Source: Caldilinea sp. CFX5 (GTDB lineage Bacteria; Chloroflexota; Anaerolineae; Caldilineales; Caldilineaceae). Taken from it: DNA of 64,000 nt. Both the position numbers and the translations under genes were made by a program. Shown piece after piece: positions 57,312-64,000 of the stretch. The notes beneath the pieces are model-generated. The model did not search any database, was not told the origin of the DNA, and saw only the letters and a list, made by a program, of their open reading frames with translations. The DNA lies in contig QWII01000052.1 in the NCBI GenBank assembly GCA_021405325.1, forward strand, positions 1 to 64,000. Direction: 5' to 3'. Every line of letters begins with the position of its first letter. The stretch's first letter is position 1.

Positions 57312-57378
57312 CGTAACTACTAGCCCCCTCCTAACCTCCCCCAAGCTGGGGGAGGTTAGGAGGGGGCTAGTAGTTACG
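57312..57378. terminator. Perfect 31-bp palindrome
   Basis: Arms 57312-57342 and 57348-57378 are exact complements (cgtaactactagccccctcc and onward) with a 5-nt loop, flanked by T-runs on both sides (ttttttc / gttttt). It works as a bidirectional terminator in shape. The right arm resembles the sequence at the start of the window. Confidence 0.85.
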
Positions 57379-57407
57379 TTTTTCCATAATTGTAAGGCTG
57401 GGCGACC

Positions 57408-57468
57408 CTTCCTGGAAGAGGCGGCAACTGTCCGGCAATCGAGAACGCTAGTCGCCTCTTCCAGGAAG
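57408..57468. repeat. Palindromic element CTTCCTGGAAGAGGC (copy 2)
   Basis: Arms cttcctggaagaggcg (57408-57423) and cgcctcttccaggaag (57453-57468) are exact complements. They share 15 bp with the arms at 21127-21199, while the loop is unrelated. The right end lies 20 bp from the stop of the MutL-like gene. Confidence 0.9.
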
Positions 57469-57487
57469 TAGCCATACACCATCCCCT

Positions 57488-58684
57488 TTACCCCCGCGCC
57501 CGCCGCGGCGCCAACAGATCGTGCTGCAACACCTGTAACAATGCCAGCGGCGCCACCTGCCCAATCGGCGTGACGACCGGCCCCAGCGCCCGCCGATCCC
57601 ACCAGCAGCGATTGGGCGGCGGCCAGAGATCCATCGGCCAGTCGCCGCTAACCAGTTGGAGCGGCGGCCAGCCATCCAGTTCCGCCGGACGTGTGCCGGG
57701 CTTGACAAAGCGCAGTTGCACCCCTTGCGCCTCATGCGCCCAGACATGTAGCCACCAATGGGGCGTACAATAGAGACCATGCAACACCGGCAACCGCTGG
57801 TAGGCCATCCAGACCTGCACCAGTTGGGCAAAGGCCGCTTCCAGATTGACCAGCCGCCCAGGCGGCGTCACCCACTGGGTCAACTGCTCACTCCCCGGCA
57901 TCTGTTGACAGAGCCGCCAGTAATACGCGCTCAACGCCACCCCTAGCGCGGCCGGCTGCGCCAGATCGGCGGCCGGCAAGACATTAGTCAGCGTATGAAA
58001 TTGTAGCGGGCCATTCATGGTGCGCAAGCCGGCCTCCACCGCCGCGCTACAGTAGCGGTTACCGGCATAGAAGACCGCCGGTCGTTGCCCTGGCGAGAGC
58101 CGTTCCAGCGCCTGACCCACCAGTCGCGCCAGATGGAGCACCCACTGTTGCGCCTCCGGCGTGGCTGAATCATGCCCGCCGACCAGCACCAATGCTTCCG
58201 GGTGCGCTTCACTTAACGCCATCATCAACTGCGTACTGGTGAGGGTTGGCGTCAAGGTAGTGAGGCCAACCAGTTGCAAGGGCGCACTAGCCAACGCCCG
58301 CCGCGCCGCCATCATACTGCCGCCCTCGGTCAGCCCCACCAACCAGATGCGCATCCGGGGCCGTGGCGACATGCCAATGGCGACATGCTCCAGCGGCGGC
58401 CAGCCAATGACATCGGGACTGGTCAGCAACGGGCCGTGGCTGTGCGCATCCCAAAGCGGGCGCCCCAGCCGTTCGCCTAAGCGCTGACAAAGGGTCGTAC
58501 ACTGATAAGAAGGGGGAATGCCCGCCTCTCTATCCAGCGAATCCCACGCCGCCAGTCGGTAGTGGCCGCTGATATTTTCCAACAGACAAAGGGTGACGCT
58601 GTCTAGGGTGATGCCCAGCGTCAACAGGCTGCCGGTGGTTGTACTGGTGGTTGTGGTTCGCGGCGCCAAGCCGGTTTCAGTCAT
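57488..58684 (-). CDS. MutL-like ASKHA-fold protein, last gene of the membrane operon
   Basis: A 398-residue soluble protein. The pattern LTLGITLDSVTLCLLENISGHYRLAAWDS resembles the phosphate-1 strand region of the glutamate-mutase MutL group. LVGLTEGGSMMAARRALA, ALVLVGGHDSATPEAQQWVLHLARLVGQALE and PAVFYAGNRYCSAAVEAGL match the second half. Family members are ATPase-like and are linked to B12 mutase repair or to unknown membrane systems. No mutase gene is adjacent. Its ATG shares one base with the upstream stop (TGATG), so it belongs to the operon. Activity is unknown. Confidence 0.7.
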   Translation of the reverse strand: MTETGLAPRTTTTSTTTGSLLTLGITLDSVTLCLLENISGHYRLAAWDSLDREAGIPPSYQCTTLCQRLGERLGRPLWDAHSHGPLLTSPDVIGWPPLEHVAIGMSPRPRMRIWLVGLTEGGSMMAARRALASAPLQLVGLTTLTPTLTSTQLMMALSEAHPEALVLVGGHDSATPEAQQWVLHLARLVGQALERLSPGQRPAVFYAGNRYCSAAVEAGLRTMNGPLQFHTLTNVLPAADLAQPAALGVALSAYYWRLCQQMPGSEQLTQWVTPPGRLVNLEAAFAQLVQVWMAYQRLPVLHGLYCTPHWWLHVWAHEAQGVQLRFVKPGTRPAELDGWPPLQLVSGDWPMDLWPPPNRCWWDRRALGPVVTPIGQVAPLALLQVLQHDLLAPRRARG

Positions 58685-59475
58685 CAGCCCCCTCCCGCCA
58701 ACAGTCGCCAGATCGACTCCGCTCCTTGCCACAAGAAACTTTTTTGCAGGGCGAGCAACAGAAACTGGAAACGACCAATCACCAGGCTCAAGTGGGCCGC
58801 CAGGAGACGCGCAAAGAGAACGCCCGCCGCAAACCAGAGCGCCCGCTTGCCGATGCCGCGCCAGACCATCAACAGTTGTTGCAGCCAGCGCGGCTGTTGC
58901 GCAACCAGTTTGTCCATGTCGGTGGTCCAGTGCAGGAGTGTGGCCGTCGTCAATAATAACACCAAGACACTGACCAGCGCTTCGGTGAGCGAATTTGACC
59001 AGACAAAACCGCTCGCCGCCGCGGCCCAAAACTGAGGCAATAACGACCCTTGCCATAGCCCCAATACCACCGAAGCCACGGTGATCCCCACCAGTAATGC
59101 CACCGGAATCGTCCCTGCCAGACGTAGGGCGCGGCGTAACGCTGATGGCTCCCCGGAGGGAGGGGCGCCGGAACGTTTGGGCCACCAGAGCCGCTCACCG
59201 GCTGCCGACCAGAGCAAAAGACCCAGCGCCAGCGCCAGCCATAATGATCCATGCGCCCAGGGCGCAGCTTGGAGTGGTGCCAAAAGCCGTGGGCGCAGGA
59301 CATGTTGCACCAGCAAGGCGCCCAGGTAGCCCAGGCTGACGCCGACCAGCAGATATTGCCCCACTTTCGCCGGCGCTTGGTTGCCCGTCAGCAGGCCGAG
59401 GAAGAGCAGCGAAAAGAGAAACGCAATCCAAAGCGCCCAATCTTGACTGAGCAGGGCAAGGCTAAAGCTATCCAC
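58684..59475 (-). CDS. Multi-span membrane protein of unknown function
   Basis: A 263-residue membrane protein with about six spans (LWIAFLFSLLFLGLLTG, YLLVGVSLGYLGALLVQHVL, LWLALALGLLLWSAAGERLWW, GTIPVALLVGITVASVVLGLW and further). A GTG start with ggggaggg upstream, overlapping the previous gene by 8 nt, fits the operon better than any internal ATG. No family is recognised. Confidence 0.75.
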   Translation of the reverse strand: MDSFSLALLSQDWALWIAFLFSLLFLGLLTGNQAPAKVGQYLLVGVSLGYLGALLVQHVLRPRLLAPLQAAPWAHGSLWLALALGLLLWSAAGERLWWPKRSGAPPSGEPSALRRALRLAGTIPVALLVGITVASVVLGLWQGSLLPQFWAAAASGFVWSNSLTEALVSVLVLLLTTATLLHWTTDMDKLVAQQPRWLQQLLMVWRGIGKRALWFAAGVLFARLLAAHLSLVIGRFQFLLLALQKSFLWQGAESIWRLLAGGG

Positions 59476-60829
59476 GCGCCCCTCCCCCGCTCCAGGCGGC
59501 CAGATTGCCCAACACAAGGACCAGGAGCAGCGCAACATGCCCCCAGTTTTGCAATACCAACTGGCGCTGGAACCAATCTTCTTCGCCGGCAGCCAGATGA
59601 ACGGTGCGCAAGCGTTGGTAACTGGCGGCGCCATCGAAACCGCTCACCAGACCACGCAGTTGTCCACTCGCCAGATAGGGGCGTAAGAGGGGATCGGCGC
59701 CGGCGCTGGTAAAGGCGAGCGTGGGCCGCTGCTGCACCGGCTGCCCCTGCTCTAACCAAGCTTGCACGCTCTCGGCCTGGGCGGCAACGACAAGGGTCAA
59801 TGCCGGTTGGACCGCCGTGGTATCGGCTCGTGACCCAACGGCTGGGGCCAGGGGTGAGTGGCGGGTCAAGGCGTCGGCCGGCGCCTGGGCGACAAAGGTG
59901 AGCGCCGCCGCGCCGCCGGGCAGATAACCGGCATTCACGTACAGCTCGCGATCGACGACAAAGCGAAAAGTCGTGTCGGCGCGCAAACCCTCGGCCGCCC
60001 GTTGGAAGAGCCGCTCCGCCAGCGCCGGGCCACCGGGCAGTTGGCTCACGATCATGGGTTGGATTCGCCGCTCCAACAGGTGGGAAGCCAACGGCAGGGC
60101 CACCAGATCCAATTCCGCCGCCGTTGCCGCATCGTACTCCCAAACGACCAAAACCGTTGCATCCGACGGCAATTGCTCGATGACAGCATGGGCTTCCGCC
60201 ACTCCCGGCCACTGGTGCGGCGTCCCCACCGGGCCAAGAAAGTTGAAGAGAATCGGCAATGCCAGCGCACTGCTGATCAGCAGCACCAACCAGGGCAGAT
60301 GCCAATGCACCGGTGCTGCCAGCGCAACCGCCGGTGGATCCAACAAAACGGGGTCGTCGGTCAGCAGCGCGCGAATACGGCGCAACTGCTCGGCCTGAAG
60401 CGTCAATGGGGTGGCGACCGGCGGCGCAACAGCTTCGCTGCCTTCATTCAACTCGCTGGCGATCTGCACTGGATCAAGTAACCCCTGCACCCCCGCCACC
60501 AGCCGGCGTGTTGTCGGCGGCGTCGGCTCCACATCATCCGGCAACGGCGGCCAATCTTCCGCCATCGCTGGCTCGGCAGCCGACGACGAGGGGCTTTCCA
60601 GTTGGCGGCGCCGTTGCGTAAAAGGGTCCGGCGTTTGCGCAACCGGATCTTCCGCCTCTGTCGGCGGCATGGGTGGCAATGTTTCTTCCGGAGGGCTTTG
60701 TTGTGCGTCAGGCGCTACGCCCTGGTCATCACCCGGCTCATCGCTTTGTAAGTTGGCGCCGCAACGGTTACAGAAGTTGGAGCCGGCGCGATTGCTGGTG
60801 CCACAGTGGGGACAAAGAATCACATTCAT
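59468..60829 (-). CDS. Zinc-ribbon membrane protein with periplasmic domain
   Basis: A 453-residue protein. Residues 6-26 form a zinc ribbon (CPHCGTSNRAGSNFCNRCG). A Pro/Glu-rich cytoplasmic linker (~30-165) follows, then a span (WLVLLISSALALPILFNFLG), a large outer domain (~200-415: SDATVLVVWEYDAATAAELDLVALPLASHLL, VSQLPGGPALAERLFQRAAEGL) and a last span (WGHVALLLVLVLGNLAAW). The outer domain looks like an alpha/beta sensor or scaffold. The start overlaps the preceding stop (ATGA). No known family. Confidence 0.8.
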   Translation of the reverse strand: MNVILCPHCGTSNRAGSNFCNRCGANLQSDEPGDDQGVAPDAQQSPPEETLPPMPPTEAEDPVAQTPDPFTQRRRQLESPSSSAAEPAMAEDWPPLPDDVEPTPPTTRRLVAGVQGLLDPVQIASELNEGSEAVAPPVATPLTLQAEQLRRIRALLTDDPVLLDPPAVALAAPVHWHLPWLVLLISSALALPILFNFLGPVGTPHQWPGVAEAHAVIEQLPSDATVLVVWEYDAATAAELDLVALPLASHLLERRIQPMIVSQLPGGPALAERLFQRAAEGLRADTTFRFVVDRELYVNAGYLPGGAAALTFVAQAPADALTRHSPLAPAVGSRADTTAVQPALTLVVAAQAESVQAWLEQGQPVQQRPTLAFTSAGADPLLRPYLASGQLRGLVSGFDGAASYQRLRTVHLAAGEEDWFQRQLVLQNWGHVALLLVLVLGNLAAWSGGGARG

Positions 60830-61455
60830 GCCCCGCTCCTGCCCAGCAAAAAGCGCACGCCAAAGAAGAGCAGCGCCAGCGTACTGCCCAAAAGCGCGCC
60901 GCGCACGGTCGCCATCACCGGCACTTGCAAGAGCCACCCCACCCACTGGCCATAGATCGGCGGCAACAGGTTATAAGTGGCCGGCATCTGGGCAACCAAC
61001 ACCACCAGCGCGCCGGCCAGCATCCAGCGCCCGGCCGGCGTCGTCAGTCGTAAATAGTGATAGGCCGCCGCAGCCATAAAAAAGAAGATGAGTGCATAGA
61101 GCATTGCCTGGCCGGGGGCGATCAGGGTCGTAAAGATCCATTCGACGGTTGGGCTGGTCACACCCGCCGGCTGGAGCAGACCGGCGACAAAGACCGCACA
61201 GCAGGCGATTACCAGGAGCAGGCTATAAGTCCACTCCGGTTGTCCAAGTTGGATACGGCGGAGATGGGTCAGCAAGAGGTGAGCCACACCGAGTAACAGT
61301 GCAAAGCTGCTTACCAAGATCAGCCACTCATACAGTATCGCCACAACGCCACCCAACCCGGGCGCGATACCAGTGCGCTGTAGCGCCAGCACGATAAAGC
61401 AAAGCGCAACAATGACCACAAAGAGATGATTGGAACGGGTAGGTGATGAGTTCAT
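60826..61455 (-). CDS. Multi-span membrane protein of unknown function
   Basis: A 209-residue integral membrane protein with about six spans (HLFVVIVALCFIVLAL, GGVVAILYEWLILVSSFALLLGVAHLLL, YSLLLVIACCAVFVAGLL, APGQAMLYALIFFFMAAAAYHYL, GRWMLAGALVVLVAQM, ALLGSTLALLFFGVRFLLG). Its stop overlaps the next start (ATGA). The start codon is uncertain because no clear Shine-Dalgarno is seen; a TTG six codons upstream overlaps the preceding gene. Confidence 0.75.
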   Translation of the reverse strand: MNSSPTRSNHLFVVIVALCFIVLALQRTGIAPGLGGVVAILYEWLILVSSFALLLGVAHLLLTHLRRIQLGQPEWTYSLLLVIACCAVFVAGLLQPAGVTSPTVEWIFTTLIAPGQAMLYALIFFFMAAAAYHYLRLTTPAGRWMLAGALVVLVAQMPATYNLLPPIYGQWVGWLLQVPVMATVRGALLGSTLALLFFGVRFLLGRSGA

Positions 61456-61465
61456 GTCCGACTGC

Positions 61466-62053
61466 TTACACAAAGAGCGCTGTGATTATCAAGCCGATGA
61501 CGACCAAGATCGTCAACCATGGCAACCATGGCAACCATGGCAACCATGCTTCGGCATCCCCGGCGCGCCCATGAGGATGGCTGGCTGCTTGTTCCGCCAG
61601 GACAAAGGGCAAGGAAGACCAGGGCGGGATTGCCCCTGGTTGGCTGGTTGGCAACAATTGCGCCTGCATTCCCACCGGTAACCCGGTTGCGCGCTGTTGT
61701 CGTGTATGGGCCGATGGCCCCGGCAGGGTTGCCAGCAGCGCCATATAACTCGCCTGATCGGCGCCGCCATAGAATAGGGTAAGCGCCGGCGATCCTCCCC
61801 CGGTTTGCGCGGCGGCTTGGCTCATCAGCGCGGCTGTCCACCCAATCCCATCACCGCCGAGCAAAAGCCCCGGCGTCGTGACATCAGTCCGTTGGCGCGC
61901 CAACTGCTCCAGTGCCAGCAACATGGGCAAATGAGCGATGGTCTGTCGGCTCAGGCCGCCTTCCAGCCAGGGCATTTCGCCAGCTTCCAGACTTTCCTCC
62001 AGTTGACCTTGCCAGGCTTGTGCTATCCTGGTCGTGTCATTCTGGTACAGCAT
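61466..62053 (-). CDS. Tail-anchored protein of unknown function
   Basis: A 195-residue protein with a soluble N-terminal part (LLGGDGIGWTAALMSQAAAQTGGGSPALTLFYGGADQASYMALLATLPG) and one C-terminal span (LTILVVIGLIITALFV). Just before the span, four 9-bp repeats encode LPWLPWLPWLPW. An excellent taaggagg precedes the ATG. It resembles the outer domain of the 453-residue operon protein in tone (Ala/Leu-rich alpha/beta), but this is not proven. Confidence 0.75.
   Translation of the reverse strand: MLYQNDTTRIAQAWQGQLEESLEAGEMPWLEGGLSRQTIAHLPMLLALEQLARQRTDVTTPGLLLGGDGIGWTAALMSQAAAQTGGGSPALTLFYGGADQASYMALLATLPGPSAHTRQQRATGLPVGMQAQLLPTSQPGAIPPWSSLPFVLAEQAASHPHGRAGDAEAWLPWLPWLPWLTILVVIGLIITALFV
61514..61549. 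repeat. 9-bp tandem repeats encoding LPW units
   Basis: Caaccatgg is repeated four times (the last ends in c). On the coding strand each unit adds three residues (Leu-Pro-Trp), so copy-number change keeps the frame and alters the linker before the membrane anchor. Confidence 0.92.
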
Positions 62054-62309
62054 GCGTTGCCTCCTTACGTTCCAGTGCAACACCACTCAATGTAAAACCA
62101 CATAAGGCGAGCAAGGGCGTTAGGAATAACAACCCTTGCCGTAACAAGAAGGGCAACGCCACATAACCGGCGCTTAACAGCAAAGCGGGTTCCAATAGCT
62201 CACGCCGGTGTAGGCTATCAAGCGCGCAAGCTAGATATTCACGCCCCGGCTGTTGTCGCGTCTGGTCGGGTGTCGATCTACACATGAATGCTGACATGAT
62301 CATAGTCAT
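62037..62309 (-). CDS. Small membrane protein heading the operon
   Basis: A 90-residue protein with two hydrophobic segments (LLLSAGYVALPFLLRQGLLFLTPLLALCGFTLSG) and a charged N-terminus (REYLACALDSLHRRELLEP). The start is uncertain: ATGs at 62309, 62303, 62297 and 62285 are all in frame and none has a good ribosome binding site. Its end overlaps the next gene by 17 nt. Directly upstream are five 13-bp tandem repeats. Confidence 0.55.
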   Translation of the reverse strand: MTMIMSAFMCRSTPDQTRQQPGREYLACALDSLHRRELLEPALLLSAGYVALPFLLRQGLLFLTPLLALCGFTLSGVALERKEATHAVPE

Positions 62310-62368
62310 TAAACACAGTCATTAAACACAGTCATTAAACACAGTCATTAAACACAGTCATTAAACAC
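62304..62368. repeat. Five perfect 13-bp tandem repeats
   Basis: Five exact copies of agtcattaaacac lie at the upstream edge of the six-gene operon and reach its first possible start codon. On the operon strand each unit reads gtgtttaatgact, which includes an ATG. The 340-bp gap upstream of the DUF3048 gene also holds a GC-rich hairpin (cgcctggtgcg ... gcgccaggcg, about 62408-62437). Confidence 0.95.
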
Positions 62369-62649
62369 AGTCATAGCCGCTAAACATGCTCATAGTCATG
62401 AAAATGACGCCTGGTGCGCTCCTCGCTGCGCCAGGCGCCGGCCACCGGAAACCCGGTGAGGGCGGCACGGAGCCGGCTGGGTAGTCACTAAAATTGTAAG
62501 ATGGCGAGCGTCCATATTCTACCACAAAGTAGAGTATGGTATACTAATCGTCGTCCGAGTAATGTATCAACAATAAAAATTTACGGTCGCTACGCTGCTG
62601 AAGCTGCATCAGGTGCTAGATGACCGCAAACACAGGTGCCAATTTAGTT

Positions 62650-63807
62650 ATGCGTCGTTTTCAACTATTCCAACCATTTACCTTGCTTTGGCTTATTCTT
62701 GCTGTGACGTTAGTGGCCTGTAGCGGCCCGGCCGCCGCACCCACGGCCACCCCCACCAAAACTCCGGCTTCCGCCGCAGCCGCGCCCACGGATACCTCAC
62801 CAGCGCCGACCGATACGCCGATCCCGCCCCCGGCGACCGACACGCCGGCGCCGGCGGAGCCAACCGTCACCCCTATGCCGCAGCCCGGCAACATCGGCCC
62901 ATTCAGCGGCCTGCCGGCAGATAACCCGGACAATTTACGGCAGCGCCCGGTGATGATCTGTATCAACAACGATCCGGTCGGGCGCAGCGCCCACTTTGGC
63001 CTGGGGCTGGCCGATCTGGTCTACGAATATATTGTCGATGGCTTTAGCATGACGCGCATGACGGCGCTCTACCAGACCCACGATGCAACGCGCGTGGGGC
63101 CGGTGCGTTCGGCGCGCTTCCCCAATATCTGGATGACTTATATGTATGATGGCGTCCTCGCCTGTTCCGGCGGCAGCGACCATATTCGCTATCTGCTCAA
63201 AAACGAGGTCGGCTTTCCCTACCTCGATGCCGATATTGATGACCCCTCCAACAATCGCTATTTCTCCAGCATCGGCAGCGACTACCGCACGCGCATGCAG
63301 GCCAGCACCGATGGGGTGCGCCGTTGGTTGACCGATCAGGGGCTAAACAAAGAGTGGAGCCGCCCCGGCTTTGAGTTCAGCCCGGAGCCGCCCCCCAATA
63401 GCGCCGCCAATGCCACCGTGATCAGCATTCCCTACCCTGGCGGCAACAGCGTTGAATGGCGTTATGATGCCGGTCTCGGCGGCTATCTGCGCTGGCAGGG
63501 TGGGCAACAACAGAGCGACCCGGCCACCGGTCAACCGATTCTGGCGCAAAATGTGATTGTGGTGGCCGCGCCCCACACCTTGACCGATGTCGTCGAAGAC
63601 AGCCTGGGAACCAAAGGCGTTGACATTACGCTCTATGGCTTTGGCGATCTGCGCGTCTTCCGCAACGGCCTGGTCTATGAAGGCACCTGGCGCGCCGACC
63701 CGGAAACGCCCCCCCGCTGGCTTGGTCCCGGCGAGGTAATCATCAAACTGAAGCCCGGCCAAAGCTGGGTGCAAGTTGTTCAGCAGTTGCCGGATATTAG
63801 TTATTAA
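62650..63807 (+). CDS. DUF3048 (YerB-like) lipoprotein
   Basis: A 385-residue lipoprotein. Signal with lipobox LVAC (Cys24), then a ~50-residue Thr/Pro/Ala linker with repeated PTDTP units. The DUF3048 body follows: SGLPADNPDNLRQRPVMICINNDPVGRSAHFGLGLADLVYEYIVDGFSMTRMTALYQTHDATRVGPVRSARFPNIWM, and the C-terminal half WYRYDAGLGGYLRW-like, ending IIKLKPGQSWVQVVQ. It acts at the cell surface; function is unknown in the family (B. subtilis YerB). ATG at 62650 gives a normal signal; one ten codons upstream is possible. Confidence 0.92.
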   Translation: MRRFQLFQPFTLLWLILAVTLVACSGPAAAPTATPTKTPASAAAAPTDTSPAPTDTPIPPPATDTPAPAEPTVTPMPQPGNIGPFSGLPADNPDNLRQRPVMICINNDPVGRSAHFGLGLADLVYEYIVDGFSMTRMTALYQTHDATRVGPVRSARFPNIWMTYMYDGVLACSGGSDHIRYLLKNEVGFPYLDADIDDPSNNRYFSSIGSDYRTRMQASTDGVRRWLTDQGLNKEWSRPGFEFSPEPPPNSAANATVISIPYPGGNSVEWRYDAGLGGYLRWQGGQQQSDPATGQPILAQNVIVVAAPHTLTDVVEDSLGTKGVDITLYGFGDLRVFRNGLVYEGTWRADPETPPRWLGPGEVIIKLKPGQSWVQVVQQLPDISY

Positions 63808-63810
63808 GGT

Positions 63811-63869
63811 AAGCATGGTACACCTCGTAGGGCATGAACTATCATGCCCCTACGAGGCGTACTATGCTT
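63811..63869 (+). terminator. Hairpin after the DUF3048 gene
   Basis: Arms of about 27 bp (63811-63837 and 63842-63869), aagcatggtacacctcgtag opposite ctacgaggcgtactatgctt, with a 4-nt loop and two mismatches, 3 bp after the stop. Followed by a short tttg. A likely transcription end. Confidence 0.75.
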
Positions 63870-63918
63870 TGTAAACTACTGACTATGCTGTCCACCCCCG
63901 ATCAACCTAGGAGGAAAA

Positions 63919-64000
63919 ATGAAGTTGCCACCGCCATTGCACCACCTGCGCTTGTGCCGTCAAGGCGCAAAAGCCACCCAAAGCGCAGCGCGCTTATTGG
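63919..64000 (+). CDS. Truncated gene at the window edge
   Basis: The first 27 codons of a gene (MKLPPPLHHLRLCRQGAKAT and onward). A strong ctaggagga lies 5 nt before the ATG. Too short to assign; no signal peptide is visible so far. Confidence 0.6.
   Translation, partial: MKLPPPLHHLRLCRQGAKATQSAARLL

Noticed and set aside
58687..59185. Long upstream extension of the MutL-like gene
   Set aside because: It overlaps the neighbouring membrane gene in another frame; the TGATG junction marks the true start.
62304..62368. Possible CRISPR or origin iterons
   Set aside because: Units of 13 bp have no spacers; no replication initiator gene or DnaA boxes are visible nearby.

Overview
This is a GC-rich 64 kb chromosomal window, most likely from a filamentous Chloroflexota bacterium of the Anaerolineae/Caldilineae type. 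This is inferred from gene style, not from a search: large LuxR-type ATPase regulators, a four-gene general amino-acid ABC transporter, a DnaE with an inserted intein, a secreted protein ending in a YLPL-type tail, a DUF3048 lipoprotein, and intergenic regions crowded with small inverted repeats.

Layout. 0.1-8.3 kb (+): a baeRF-type protein, a type II P-type cation ATPase, two TrkA-type NAD-binding K+ regulators, then a PAS histidine kinase with its NarL-type response regulator. 8.7-11.2 kb (+): small genes with strong ribosome binding sites (two stand-alone CBM48 proteins, a universal stress protein, three small unknowns). 11.7-19.2 kb: a DNA glycosylase, an MBL-fold hydrolase, an ATPase/nuclease-like protein, a HigBA toxin-antitoxin pair and a 1,016-residue LuxR ATPase regulator. 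19.9-29.3 kb: two methyltransferases, a dihaem cytochrome c, a TetR regulator, five DinB-fold domains (one fused to a dienelactone hydrolase) and a YcaQ-like glycosylase. 29.9-38.2 kb: a secreted beta-helix protein, a phosphoesterase, tRNA-Val, a lipoprotein metalloprotease and an amylosucrase translationally coupled to it. 38.6-41.7 kb: a MerB-like lyase whose frame runs through UGA, a shrunken DUF4058 gene, an unknown and an MFS carrier. 41.8-46.6 kb (-): the aapJQMP-type amino-acid transporter. 46.9-52.8 kb: a zinc-ribbon membrane protein and dnaE with a 272-residue intein. 53-54.5 kb: two toxin-antitoxin modules. 54.7-57.3 kb: a large membrane protein and a nitroreductase. 57.5-62.3 kb (-): a tightly overlapping six-gene operon of membrane and zinc-ribbon proteins ending in a MutL-like ASKHA protein. 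62.6 kb to the end: a DUF3048 lipoprotein and a truncated gene.

The most exciting finding is at 38571-39278 (minus strand). A MerB-type organomercurial lyase reading frame is open except for one UGA, which falls where MerB has its catalytic Cys159. A hairpin with a GGUC apical loop, the loop of the E. coli fdhF SECIS, lies almost the same distance downstream. This is very probably a selenocysteine-containing organometal lyase. Second is the undescribed six-gene membrane operon. Third is the unusual density of intergenic inverted repeats whose arms are themselves built of short tandem repeats, including a ~130-bp family present twice with a conserved core.
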